This document shows positions 37,209-45,889 of a stretch of 64,000 nt of DNA, piece after piece (position 1 is the stretch's first letter; each line of letters opens with the position of its first letter). The notes beneath the pieces are model-generated. The model did not search any database and was not told where the DNA came from. It saw only the letters and a program-made list of their open reading frames with translations. The DNA is from Pseudomonas marvdashtae (GTDB lineage: Bacteria > Pseudomonadota > Gammaproteobacteria > Pseudomonadales > Pseudomonadaceae). The position numbers and the translations under genes were made by a program. The DNA lies in contig NZ_JABWQX020000001.1 of NCBI RefSeq assembly GCF_014268655.2, forward strand, positions 3,688,001-3,752,000. The letters run 5' to 3'.

Positions 37209-37931
37209 ATGTACCGGACCGCCTCCTTCCCACCGAACAAGCAAGGTCGCGACTTCGTGGTGGGCGACATACACGGTCATTTCAACATGCTTGCCACGGC
37301 CTTGACCGCAGTGAATTTCAATACCGAGCTGGACCGTATTTTTTCCGTGGGCGATCTTATCGACCGGGGTCCCGACTCAGAAGACGTATTGAACTGGCTG
37401 GAGAAGCCCTGGTTCCACGCGGTACGCGGCAATCACGAGCAAATGCTGATCGACGGTATCTCCGGCCATGGGGACAGACCCAGGCATATCCGCAACGGTG
37501 GCGCTTGGCTCTACAAGTTGAACCCTGCCATCCAGGACAAGCTGTTAAAGGCCTTTGAAAAACTTCCAGTCATTCTCGAAATCCATCTATCGCCAAACGA
37601 AACGGTCGGGATCGTACATGCCCAGGCGCCGATGGTCGGCCTTAACGATGATTGGCAGGGTGCGAAAGACGCCATAACCGGGAAACTTGGAGAGCAGTGT
37701 CAACGCCAAGCCTTGGCGGAAGCCCTGTATGCCCGAGAAAAAATAGAACGACAGGACCAGACTTCAATCAAGGGCCTCCACGCACTCTACGTCGGGCATT
37801 CCACCGTCCCCAACGTCACGCGCCTCGGCAACGTGGTCTATATGGACACTGGCTGCTCCTTTTCCGACGGTGCGTTAAGCCTCGTGGAAATCAACAGCCA
37901 AGCCGTCATCAGCGTAGGCACGACACAATGA
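37209..37931 (+). CDS. PPP-family metallophosphoesterase (lambda/PrpA-type)
   Basis: 240 residues. Metal-binding motifs GDIHGH (19-24), GDLIDRGPDS (48-57) and RGNHEQ (73-78), and a later VGHS, identify a Ser/Thr phosphatase-like fold related to lambda phosphatase, PrpA/PrpB and ApaH. The substrate could be a phosphoprotein or a dinucleotide polyphosphate. The ATG at 37209 begins the domain; the 14-codon upstream extension is unsupported. It follows fic by 73 bases on the same strand, so a shared transcript is possible. Confidence 0.85.
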   Translation: MYRTASFPPNKQGRDFVVGDIHGHFNMLATALTAVNFNTELDRIFSVGDLIDRGPDSEDVLNWLEKPWFHAVRGNHEQMLIDGISGHGDRPRHIRNGGAWLYKLNPAIQDKLLKAFEKLPVILEIHLSPNETVGIVHAQAPMVGLNDDWQGAKDAITGKLGEQCQRQALAEALYAREKIERQDQTSIKGLHALYVGHSTVPNVTRLGNVVYMDTGCSFSDGALSLVEINSQAVISVGTTQ

Positions 37932-38031
37932 AGTAACGGCCCGTCTCGCGCGCAGGCGCTGGGCCAACCGCAATCGCTAACGTCCCATACCTGATAAACT
38001 GGCCGCCCTTCGCATTTGCCTCCAGATTCCC

Positions 38032-39027
38032 ATGCATTCTCTAGAAACTTATCAACAATCGGTCTCTCGGCGTTTTAGTGTTGCCCCCATGATGGATTGG
38101 ACTGACGCCCATTGCCGCTACTTCCTGCGCATCCTCTCCAAACACGCCCTGCTCTACACCGAAATGGTCACCACCGGCGCGCTGCTCAACGGTGATCACG
38201 AGCGCTTTCTGCGCCACCATGAGACCGAACACCCGCTTGCCTTGCAGCTGGGCGGTAGCGTTCCGAGCGACTTGGCGGCCTGTGCCCGGATGGCCGAGGA
38301 ACACGGTTACGATGAGGTCAATCTGAATGTCGGTTGCCCCAGCGACAGAGTGCAGAACAACATGATTGGCGCCTGCCTGATGGGACATCCAGACCTGGTG
38401 GCCGATTGCGTGAAAGCGATGCGTGATGCGGTGTCGATTCCGGTGACGGTCAAGCATCGGATCGGAATCAACGGACGCGACAGCTACGAGCAGTTATGTG
38501 AGTTCGTCGGCACGGTGCACGAAGCCGGATGCACCAGTTTCACCGTGCATGCGCGGATTGCGATCCTGGAAGGGCTTTCGCCGAAGGAGAACCGTGACAT
38601 TCCACCGTTGCGGTATGACGTGGTGGCACGGTTGAAAGCTGATTTCCCTGGGCTGGAAATTGTCCTGAACGGCGGGATCAAGACGCTCGAGGCGTGCCAC
38701 GAACACCTGCGGACGTTCGACGGTGTCATGCTCGGACGCGAGGCCTACCACAACCCGTACCTGCTGGCCGAGGTCGATCAACAGCTGTTCGGCAGCACGG
38801 CGCCGATCATCGGCCGCGCCGAAGCCCTGGCACAGTTGCGGCCTTATATCGCCAATCACTTGGCCACAGGCGGCGCCATGCATCACATCACTCGGCACGT
38901 ATTGGGGCTGGGCACTGGCTTCCCGGGGGCCCGACGGTTCCGGCAGTTGTTGTCGGTAGACATCCACAAGACCAAGGATCCACTGGCGCTTCTGGATCAG
39001 GCGGGACATCTGCTCGAAGGTCGCTGA
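38032..39027 (+). CDS. dusA: tRNA-dihydrouridine(20/20a) synthase DusA
   Basis: 331 residues. FMN-dependent reduction of uridine 20 and 20a in the tRNA D-loop. The start RRFSVAPMMDWTDAHCRYF, catalytic Cys102 in NLNVGCPSDRVQNN, VKHRIGI, FTVHARIAILEGLSPKENR and the GREAYHNPY phosphate-binding end are specific to DusA rather than DusB or DusC. Monocistronic, with tal 178 bases further on. Confidence 0.96.
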   Translation: MHSLETYQQSVSRRFSVAPMMDWTDAHCRYFLRILSKHALLYTEMVTTGALLNGDHERFLRHHETEHPLALQLGGSVPSDLAACARMAEEHGYDEVNLNVGCPSDRVQNNMIGACLMGHPDLVADCVKAMRDAVSIPVTVKHRIGINGRDSYEQLCEFVGTVHEAGCTSFTVHARIAILEGLSPKENRDIPPLRYDVVARLKADFPGLEIVLNGGIKTLEACHEHLRTFDGVMLGREAYHNPYLLAEVDQQLFGSTAPIIGRAEALAQLRPYIANHLATGGAMHHITRHVLGLGTGFPGARRFRQLLSVDIHKTKDPLALLDQAGHLLEGR

Positions 39028-39205
39028 CCGTCACTTGCTTTGAACCTGCAAGCTGTTTTGGCATCGTATCTAGCGGTAGTTGCCCCGGCCTTTCAAACAG
39101 CTGTTTTCAGGTTGTTGCCGCTGGGGCCATCGATACCTCTTCACACCCTTGAGTGGCTGCCGGCCCTCGGGTAATGTCAACGGACCCATAGGACAGAGCA
39201 CGCCC

Positions 39206-40132
39206 ATGACTTCCAAGCTGGAACAACTCAAGCAGTTCACTACCGTCGTGGCCGATACCGGCGACTTCGAAGCCATCGCCCGCATCAAGCCCGTAGACGC
39301 TACCACCAACCCTTCCCTGCTGCTCAAGGCCTCGGCCATTCACGGTTACGCCGAGCTGCTGAACGCCTGCGTGGCGGACTGCAAGGGCGACGTGGGCTTG
39401 GCGAGCGACCGTTTTGGCGTCGCGGTGGGCCAAGAGATCCTGAAAGTGATTCCGGGGCGCATTTCCACCGAAGTGGATGCGCGCCTGTCGTTCGACACCG
39501 AGGCCATGTTGAAGCGTGCCCATCGCCTGGTCGACCTGTACGAAAAGGCCGGTGTGGGTCGTGAGCGCGTACTGATCAAGATCGCGTCCACCTGGGAAGG
39601 CATCCGCGCCGCCGAGAAGCTGGAGCGCGAGGGTATCCAGTGCAACCTGACCCTGCTGTTCTCCTTCGCCCAGGCCGCCGCCTGCGCCGATGCCGGCGTG
39701 TTCCTGATTTCGCCGTTCGTGGGTCGTATCTATGACTGGTACAAGAAGGCCAATGGCAACGATTACACCGGTTCCGATGATCCGGGCGTGCAATCGGTGA
39801 CGCGCATCTACAACTACTACAAGGCCAATGACTACAAGACCGTGGTCATGGGCGCAAGCTTCCGCAATCTGAACCAGATCGAGCAATTGGCCGGCTGCGA
39901 CCGCTTGACGGTCAGCCCTGAACTGCTGGAAAAACTGGCCGCCGACGAGGGCAAGTTGGAACGCAAGCTGGCGCCTGGGCAAGCCGGAGAAGCACGCTTG
40001 AGCCTCAACGAGGCACAGTTCCGCTGGCTGTCCAACGAGGACGCCATGGCGACCGAGAAACTGGCCGAAGGCATCCGCCAGTTCGCTCGGGACCAGGAGA
40101 AGCTGGAAGCGTTGCTGCAAGCCAAGCTCTGA
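39206..40132 (+). CDS. tal: transaldolase
   Basis: 308 residues. Class I aldolase-type enzyme of the non-oxidative pentose phosphate pathway; it moves a dihydroxyacetone unit between sugar phosphates. Schiff-base Lys125 lies in [12 protein letters not shown], and [12 protein letters not shown] is the conserved N-terminal signature. The start is the ATG of [11 protein letters not shown]; a 42-codon upstream extension is not family-like. Ended by a terminator. Confidence 0.96.
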   Translation: MTSKLEQLKQFTTVVADTGDFEAIARIKPVDATTNPSLLLKASAIHGYAELLNACVADCKGDVGLASDRFGVAVGQEILKVIPGRISTEVDARLSFDTEAMLKRAHRLVDLYEKAGVGRERVLIKIASTWEGIRAAEKLEREGIQCNLTLLFSFAQAAACADAGVFLISPFVGRIYDWYKKANGNDYTGSDDPGVQSVTRIYNYYKANDYKTVVMGASFRNLNQIEQLAGCDRLTVSPELLEKLAADEGKLERKLAPGQAGEARLSLNEAQFRWLSNEDAMATEKLAEGIRQFARDQEKLEALLQAKL

Positions 40133-40149
40133 ATTGAGTCAGCGACATG

Positions 40150-40188
40150 CAAAAGGGCGAACCTGAATGGGTTCGCCCTTTTTTGTGC
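40150..40188 (+). terminator. terminator after tal
   Basis: AAAAGGGCGAACC-TGAAT-GGGTTCGCCCTTTTTTG. A clean stem with an uninterrupted T run 20 bases after the tal stop. Confidence 0.92.
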
Positions 40189-40239
40189 GGCCGTTGTGAT
40201 GTAGCTGCTGCGCTAAGGCCGCTCAGCCGATAGAGAGAA

Positions 40240-40722
40240 TCAAGGACGCTCCAACGCGTTAACCAAGTCATGGAACGCTTCACGGTTGGAGTCGTTCAGG
40301 CCCATCAGGATCTTGTGGGCTTCCAACACCTTGATCCGCACTTCCTCTTCGGACTGGTCCTGATCAGGCAGATCGTCCAGGCACTCCGGGCATGGCACCG
40401 GGTCGCCGACGATATTGAACACCTGGTCGAAGCCCATCGATTGCAGAAGACGGGTGATGTCGTTGTGGGTGGTGACGACGGTAGGCAGCAGGCCGACCTT
40501 TTGCCGCGACAGGATCGACAGTTTGGCCAGCAAGCCCAAGGTGGTGCTGTCGATGCTGCGGGTTTCGGTCAAGTCGATCACGATGGCGCTGAAGTTCAGC
40601 GCGGTGAAGATCTTTTCGATTGTCGCATCCAGCGCTGAACACAAGGTCAGGCGCACTTCACCGACAAACTTCAGGACAAATGTGCCGTCCTGCTCGGCGA
40701 ACTGGATTCTACCGGTACTCAT
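40240..40722 (-). CDS. rssC: STAS-domain anti-sigma factor antagonist RssC
   Basis: 160 residues. The STAS domain occupies about 1-105, with the phosphorylatable serine region SIDSTTLGLL at 56-65; an acidic Cys-containing segment (PCPECLDDLPDQDQSEEE) and a helical tail follow. In partner switching the unphosphorylated antagonist sequesters an anti-sigma factor. It starts at the TGATG overlap with the rssB stop, so the two are translationally coupled. The neighbour order tal-rssC-rssB is the same as I recall for P. aeruginosa. Confidence 0.88.
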   Translation of the reverse strand: MSTGRIQFAEQDGTFVLKFVGEVRLTLCSALDATIEKIFTALNFSAIVIDLTETRSIDSTTLGLLAKLSILSRQKVGLLPTVVTTHNDITRLLQSMGFDQVFNIVGDPVPCPECLDDLPDQDQSEEEVRIKVLEAHKILMGLNDSNREAFHDLVNALERP

Positions 40723-41903
40723 CAAAGGTTCCTGCTCAACACTAACAGGGCGATATCATCCGGCATCTCCCCTAGCGTGGCTAATCCAAACACTTGCCGC
40801 AGGCCTTCCAGGCTGCCGCCCGCCGCACTTACCCGTTCAGGCAAGGCTGCTTCTTTCTCTTTGAGTGTAGGTTCTGACAAAAGGTCCAAAATGCCATCAG
40901 ACATCAGCGTCAGGCTGAACGCCGGTGGCAGTTCCAGCACGTGGTCTTCATAGGTCGCCTCGTTGAACAGGCCCACCGGCAAACCACGCCCTTCCAGGTA
41001 ACGAACACTGTCAGGTGTATACAACACAGGCAACGGCAGGTGACCGCCGATGCTATACGTCAACAAACCAGTCTCCTCGTCGATGACTCCACCGACCATC
41101 GTGACGTGTTTACCCAGCTTACAACTGATCAGGCCCCGGTTGATATGCCCAAGGACTTCCGAAGGCTTGAATTCCGGCAAAGTACCGTTGCGCTTGGATT
41201 CGAACAGCAGGCGCGTGGTCATGAATTTCAGCAGTACCGTCACGAACGCCGACGAAGCGCCATGGCCGGAAACGTCCGCCAGATAGAACGCCACTCGACG
41301 TTCATCGACCCGGAAATAATCGACAAAATCCCCCGACAGGTACAACGACGGGATGATCTGGTGCGCAAAGCGGAAGCCATCGACTGTCCAGGGGCTGACC
41401 GGCAGCATGTTCATCTGCACCTGGCGCCCGGCGTTCTGGTCTTCCTGCAGCAGGTTCAGGCTGGCTTCCAGCTCACGATTGGCTGTCTCCAGCTTCTCGC
41501 GGTAACGTTGGTTTTCCACCAACAGGCGCGAGCGATCCAGCGCCCGGCGTACCGAGTGCTCAAGCACGGCGAGGTCTTCGAGGGGCTTGATCAGGTAGTC
41601 CGCCGCGCCCAGGCGCAAGGCTTCGACCGCGTCATTCATCACGCCCGCACCCGACACCACGATCACCGGCGTCTGCGACGACAGCTCGGTGACCTGGCGA
41701 ATGAGTTCGAGTCCGCCCATCTGCGGCATGCGCAGGTCGCAGATGACCAGGTCGGGCTTGTCCTGCTCGAATACCTGGAGACCCTGTTGGCCATTGCTGG
41801 CCTGCAGGACGCTGAAACCACTGTCTTCCAAGTAGGCTGCGAGACTGGCTCGCACCACTTCGTCATCATCGATTATCAGCAGCGTGGCACTGGTTATTGG
41901 CAT
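40722..41903 (-). CDS. rssB: response regulator with PP2C-type phosphatase output, RssB
   Basis: 393 residues. An N-terminal receiver with Asp56 in LVICDLRMP and Lys in YLIKP; a coiled-coil linker at about 130-170; and a C-terminal SpoIIE/PP2C phosphatase domain showing SGDFVDYF, ADVSGHGASSAFV and SDGILDLL metal-binding motifs. It should dephosphorylate the STAS partner RssC when its receiver is phosphorylated. The ATG at 41903 starts the receiver. No kinase partner is next to it. Confidence 0.9.
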   Translation of the reverse strand: MPITSATLLIIDDDEVVRASLAAYLEDSGFSVLQASNGQQGLQVFEQDKPDLVICDLRMPQMGGLELIRQVTELSSQTPVIVVSGAGVMNDAVEALRLGAADYLIKPLEDLAVLEHSVRRALDRSRLLVENQRYREKLETANRELEASLNLLQEDQNAGRQVQMNMLPVSPWTVDGFRFAHQIIPSLYLSGDFVDYFRVDERRVAFYLADVSGHGASSAFVTVLLKFMTTRLLFESKRNGTLPEFKPSEVLGHINRGLISCKLGKHVTMVGGVIDEETGLLTYSIGGHLPLPVLYTPDSVRYLEGRGLPVGLFNEATYEDHVLELPPAFSLTLMSDGILDLLSEPTLKEKEAALPERVSAAGGSLEGLRQVFGLATLGEMPDDIALLVLSRNL

Positions 41904-42204
41904 GTGGGCAAACGGCGCCAGAATTAGGTTGGCGTAGCGGGCTGGGCGATCGGGCCTGGCGCGCACTACTGGATTCGCTTTCTAGCCTCTCTGTCGTACA
42001 GGTTTCAGGCCTTTGCCCTACACGCAGTTACATCAGAGGTGCCCTTCTAAGGCGCAGACGGTACTCCCATCCGCGGGGCGTTTCAAGCTCATGCAGATAG
42101 CCGCTTGCCGTCTTTATTTGTCAAAGTCCGGAGAGTTATAAGAACCGAGCGAAGCGTAACTCAATGGAAGGATGGATCTGCACCTTGGCAGACGCCAAAG
42201 CGAA
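41904..42204. other. non-coding gap between rssB and mlaA terminator
   Basis: About 300 bases without a credible gene on either strand. It must hold the rssB-rssC promoter. No tRNA or obvious structured RNA was recognised. Confidence 0.4.
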
Positions 42205-42239
42205 GAAGGCGGCCTTTCGGCCGCCTTCGTGTTTTACAA
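42204..42239. terminator. bidirectional terminator downstream of mlaA
   Basis: GAAGGCGGCC-TTTC-GGCCGCCTTC followed by GTGTTTTAC on the plus strand; the minus strand reads the same hairpin then GCTTTGG. Ends mlaA. Confidence 0.7.
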
Positions 42240-42246
42240 ATCGAAA

Positions 42247-42936
42247 TCAGAAATCGTCTTCGACCTGGCCATCCTTGACCTTGAATTCGCGGTTTTGCAG
42301 GTAGGCATTGCGGATGAACACGTATTTGTCGCCGCTGACCATCTTCTCGGCCGACAACAGGCTGGCGCGGGTGTCGACGATGTTCAGGCCCCAGATCGAA
42401 TTGCGCACCGACACATTATCGATATACGGGTACGGCGTGGCATAGCTGTCGACCATCTTCGCCGGCGCATCACGCAAGGTGCTAGGCCCGAGCAAGGGCA
42501 GCATCAAGTACGGCCCACTGCCCAGGCCCCAGTACCCCAAGGTCTGGCCAAAATCTTCGTCGTTGCGCTGCAACCCCATCTTGGTGCCTACGTCGAAGAA
42601 GCCCAGGAGGCCAAACGTGGTGTTGAAGATCAGTCGCGCAGTGTCGACACCGGCGGCGGCCGGCTTGGCTTGCAGCACGTCGTTGGCGAGGTTGCCCACG
42701 TCACCGATGTTGCGGAACATGTTGTGGATGCCGTCCTCAAGGAATTGCGGCGTTACGTATTGATAACCTTGGGCCAGCGGCTTCAGGGCATAGGTGTCGA
42801 TGGTGTCATTGAACGTAAAGATCGGACGGTTGACGCTTTCCCATGGATCTTCTTCCGTGGCGGCCTGGGCGGCGAACGGCACCAGCAGGACACTGGCAGA
42901 CAGACACAGCTGAGCTAGACGATGGCTCCAGCGCAT
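42247..42936 (-). CDS. mlaA: MlaA (VacJ) outer-membrane phospholipid transport protein
   Basis: 229 residues. EEDPWESVNRPIFTFND, FRNIGDV, DTARLIFNTTFGLLGFFDVG, LGYWGLGSGPYLMLPLLGPSTLRD are the core motifs of the family, which removes misplaced phospholipids from the outer leaflet of the outer membrane and passes them to the Mla system. E. coli MlaA is a lipoprotein, but here the leader ends AAQA-AT with no lipobox Cys at the cut, so it looks like a type I signal. Monocistronic; other mla genes are not in the window. Confidence 0.92.
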   Translation of the reverse strand: MRWSHRLAQLCLSASVLLVPFAAQAATEEDPWESVNRPIFTFNDTIDTYALKPLAQGYQYVTPQFLEDGIHNMFRNIGDVGNLANDVLQAKPAAAGVDTARLIFNTTFGLLGFFDVGTKMGLQRNDEDFGQTLGYWGLGSGPYLMLPLLGPSTLRDAPAKMVDSYATPYPYIDNVSVRNSIWGLNIVDTRASLLSAEKMVSGDKYVFIRNAYLQNREFKVKDGQVEDDF

Positions 42937-43139
42937 AGGGAAAAACTCCTTGGATTAATCTGGCAAGGGCGCCGAGCCCAGGCGGTAAGGTGGCTAGTAT
43001 AAGGCGGAACGCGTGGATAGGCAGCAATGAAAAGAGCAGCTGGCTGTAGGAACATTCCGCGATCCTCCGCCTTCATTTCATTGTCACCGGACTGTCACAG
43101 GAGCTCGTTAGGCTGCTTGGTTATTTCAAGGACGTTCTC

Positions 43140-43760
43140 ATGCCCCGCGCCGAAGCCCTGCCCCTCCCCGCTCCCAGCCTCACCGCTGTACTGTTTGGCC
43201 TGAGTGGATGCCTGGTGGATTTCGGCGCGCGTGTTCGCCAGCCAGGGGCCACGCCGACCGATCTCGCACAACCGACACCCGGTGCATTGGAGAGTCTGCA
43301 ACGTTTGCAGCATCTGGACATCCCCTGCGCCTGGCTCGACGAATTGCCGCCTGCTGTCAGCCATAGCCTCGCCGCGTCATTGCCGGCATTCATCAAGGCG
43401 CCGCAACTTCCTGCAACAAATCAGCCATGGCCAGCACCGCACGCTTGCTGGCAATCGCTGATGGCGCTGGACGTCCAGCAATTGGACGGCTGCGTGTTGG
43501 TCAGTAGCGAACCGAAGTTGTTGCAGTCGGGGCTCAACGCCGGTCTGTGGACCATCGGGCTGGCGTCCTGTGGCTCGTTGTGCGGCCTGGCGCCCGCCGA
43601 GTGGCAGGCCTTGAGCCAACAAGAACGGGAGGCCAAACGCGCCAAGGCCACCGTGCAGCTGTTCGGCCTGGGCGTGCATTCGGTGATCGATCATCTGGGC
43701 GAACTCGATACCTGCCTGGCCGATATCAGCCTGCGCCGACTTAAAGGCGAGAAGCCCTGA
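43140..43760 (+). CDS. HAD-like protein (PA2803 type) without the catalytic aspartates
   Basis: 206 residues. The N-terminus TAVLFGLSGCLVDFGARV aligns to HAD motif I, usually DxDGxLxD, but both Asp are replaced by Gly and Ser. Later LVSSEPKLLQSGLNAGLWTIGL resembles the motif III-IV loop of phosphonatase-like HAD proteins. It is probably non-catalytic. It precedes the DUF4404 gene by 109 bases; the same two genes are neighbours of queF in P. aeruginosa as I recall. Function unknown. Confidence 0.7.
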   Translation: MPRAEALPLPAPSLTAVLFGLSGCLVDFGARVRQPGATPTDLAQPTPGALESLQRLQHLDIPCAWLDELPPAVSHSLAASLPAFIKAPQLPATNQPWPAPHACWQSLMALDVQQLDGCVLVSSEPKLLQSGLNAGLWTIGLASCGSLCGLAPAEWQALSQQEREAKRAKATVQLFGLGVHSVIDHLGELDTCLADISLRRLKGEKP

Positions 43761-43869
43761 CCAGGATCATGCAGGGCGCGTAAGTGTGGATTACTCTTAA
43801 GGCAAGCCACGGACTTTTGACGCCGCGTCACGGTCCATGGAAGTGCCTATCAATAAAGGGAGTACGCCA

Positions 43870-44136
43870 ATGCCTGCCCGCCGCGAACTGCAAGAACAAC
43901 TGAATGCCCTGCGCGAGCAATTGGACCAGAACCCGCCGTTGTCTGAGCCAGAGCGCGAACACCTGCATCAGTTAATGGCGCAGATTGACGCTAAGATCCA
44001 ATTGGAAAACCAGCTTCAGGACAACAACCTGGTCGACGGCGTGAACTTGGCCGTGGAGCGCTTTGAGGTTGACCACCCGGGTATCGCGGGCACGTTGCGC
44101 AACATCATGCTGACGTTGGGTAACATGGGAATCTGA
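43870..44136 (+). CDS. DUF4404 family protein
   Basis: 88 residues, cytoplasmic. The N-terminal half is a helical, Gln/Glu-rich segment (RRELQEQLNALREQLDQNPPLSEPEREHLHQLMAQID), and the C-terminal half has VERFEVDHPGIAGTLRNIMLTLGNMGI, typical of DUF4404. The role is unknown. AAGGGAG lies upstream of the ATG at 43870, which is preferred to an in-frame ATG 11 codons earlier. Confidence 0.83.
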   Translation: MPARRELQEQLNALREQLDQNPPLSEPEREHLHQLMAQIDAKIQLENQLQDNNLVDGVNLAVERFEVDHPGIAGTLRNIMLTLGNMGI

Positions 44137-44145
44137 ATGACCGGA

Positions 44146-44182
44146 TGCAAAAGCTCCGCTGGCGATAGCGGGGCTTTTTACT
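44146..44182 (+). terminator. terminator after the DUF4404 gene
   Basis: AAAAGCTCCGCT-GGCGAT-AGCGGGGCTTTTT. The stem has one mismatch and ends in a T run. Confidence 0.75.
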
Positions 44183-44210
44183 GTTGACCTACATACCCTT
44201 GAAGGGAGGT

Positions 44211-45041
44211 TTATTGACGAACCAAGCGCTGGTTCGGCAACTGCACCGCTTCAGTACTGCGATACGGGTTGATATCCAACCCACCCCGCCGCACATACCG
44301 TGCATACACTGTCAGTTTCTCCGGCTTGAGCAAGCGCTGCAGATCGAGGAAGATCCGCTCCACGCATTGCTCATGGAAATCCGAATGCTGGCGAAAGCTG
44401 ACGATGTAGGCCAGCAGGCTCGCGTGGTCCAGCGCCGCACCGCGATACTCCACCGCCACGCTGCCCCAATCCGGCTGGCTGGTCACCGGGCAATTGGATT
44501 TGAGCAGATGGCTGTGCACGCTCTCCTCAACGATGCGCGATGCATCGCAACGCAGCAACTCCGGACGCGGATGCTCGTAGGAGTCGACGCTGATGTCCAG
44601 GTCGTCGATGCACACACCCGGCAGCGCCACGACGCCTTCGCGCTCTACGTCCTTGAGGCTACGAATGCGCACACTCACTGGTTTACCCGCCGCCGCTGAC
44701 AGATCCTTGTGCAAGGTCGCTTCCAGGCTCGCGGTATCGGCGAACGGGGTCTGGTTCAACGAGTTCAGGTACAGCTTGAAGGATTTCGATTCGATGATGT
44801 TCGGCGAATCCGCCGGGATCGCGAACTCACCGATAGCCACCACCGGCTTGCCGGACGGCAACAGCCAGGACAGCTCGAAACAGTTCCAGAAATCCACACC
44901 CTTGTACGGCAGGGTCTCGGCCGTCAGGCCCAGCTCCGCCCATTTCGCGGTGCGCGGGATTGGGAATAGCAATGAGGGCGTGTACGTGGCGATGTATTCG
45001 CTGGATTTGCCCAGCGGCGAATGTTCGGCTGCGGGATGCAT
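44211..45041 (-). CDS. queF: NADPH-dependent 7-cyano-7-deazaguanine reductase QueF
   Basis: 276 residues, the long bimodular YqfD/QueF form. It reduces preQ0 to preQ1 in queuosine synthesis. The N-terminal half carries the conserved [13 protein letters not shown] substrate motif, and the C-terminal half has active-site Cys184 in [17 protein letters not shown]. Divergent from copR across 167 bases. No other que genes are in the window. Confidence 0.95.
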   Translation of the reverse strand: MHPAAEHSPLGKSSEYIATYTPSLLFPIPRTAKWAELGLTAETLPYKGVDFWNCFELSWLLPSGKPVVAIGEFAIPADSPNIIESKSFKLYLNSLNQTPFADTASLEATLHKDLSAAAGKPVSVRIRSLKDVEREGVVALPGVCIDDLDISVDSYEHPRPELLRCDASRIVEESVHSHLLKSNCPVTSQPDWGSVAVEYRGAALDHASLLAYIVSFRQHSDFHEQCVERIFLDLQRLLKPEKLTVYARYVRRGGLDINPYRSTEAVQLPNQRLVRQ

Positions 45042-45129
45042 GACGGAAACCTGACTGAAGAATCAGCGGATTCTACCAGTCTTTACGGTTTTCTTGAGCC
45101 CTTACTCCGCCAACTGACTTGCAGTCGCA

Positions 45130-45143
45130 TTACAACTTTGTCA
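45130..45143. promoter_or_regulatory. CusR/CopR-like box upstream of copR
   Basis: TTACAACTTTGTCA matches the copper-regulator site TGACAA-NN-TTGTCA with one mismatch, 66 bases upstream of the copR ATG. It suggests autoregulation and could also affect divergent queF. Confidence 0.55.
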
Positions 45144-45208
45144 GCTTGACCCATGACACGATGCGCCACGGTATAACGCCCTCGTTCAAACACAGCCGCG
45201 AGCAACCC

Positions 45209-45889
45209 ATGAAACTGCTGATCGTCGAAGACCAACTGAAAACCGGCCAATACCTGCGCCAAGGCTTGAGCGAAGCCGGTTTCAACGCCGACTTGGTGGC
45301 CGACGGCATCACCGGCCAGCAACTGGCCCTAAGCGGTGAATACACGCTGCTGATTCTCGACGTGATGCTGCCCGGTCGTGATGGCTGGCAGATCCTGCAA
45401 GCGGTACGCGGGGCTGGGCTGGAGACGCCGGTGCTGTTCCTGACCGCGCGCGATGCGGTGCAGGACCGGGTACACGGGCTGGAACTGGGCGCCGACGATT
45501 ACCTGGTCAAGCCCTTTGCCTTTTCCGAACTGCTGGCCCGGGTTCGAAGCCTGTTGCGCCGAGGCAGTTCGGCGACCCAGGAAACCAGCCTGCAACTGGC
45601 GGACCTGCGCCTGGACCTGATCCGCCGGCGAGTAGAGCGCAGTGGCCGACGCATCGATTTGACCGCCAAGGAGTTTGCCTTGTTGGAAATGCTGCTGCGG
45701 CGCCAGGGCGAAGTACTGCCAAAGTCGCTGATTGCCTCGCAGGTCTGGGACATGAATTTCGACAGCGATACCAACGTCATCGAGGTGGCAATCCGGCGTC
45801 TGCGGATCAAGGTCGACGATGAGTTTCCCAACAAGCTGATCCACACCGTGCGCGGCATGGGCTATGTCCTCGAAGAGCGCAGCCTGTGA
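45209..45889 (+). CDS. copR: heavy-metal (copper) response regulator, OmpR family
   Basis: 226 residues. Receiver domain with phospho-acceptor Asp51 ([14 protein letters not shown]) and Lys in YLVKPF; C-terminal winged helix with [53 protein letters not shown] sequence, the CusR/CopR/IrlR group signature. It likely activates copper-resistance genes, none of which are nearby. The ATG at 45209 starts the receiver. It overlaps copS by four bases (GTGA). Confidence 0.92.
   Translation: MKLLIVEDQLKTGQYLRQGLSEAGFNADLVADGITGQQLALSGEYTLLILDVMLPGRDGWQILQAVRGAGLETPVLFLTARDAVQDRVHGLELGADDYLVKPFAFSELLARVRSLLRRGSSATQETSLQLADLRLDLIRRRVERSGRRIDLTAKEFALLEMLLRRQGEVLPKSLIASQVWDMNFDSDTNVIEVAIRRLRIKVDDEFPNKLIHTVRGMGYVLEERSL

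Noticed and set aside
39095..39106. Palindrome AAACAGCTGTTT upstream of tal
   Set aside because: Could be an operator, but it does not match the HexR site expected for pentose phosphate genes; no second copy was noticed.
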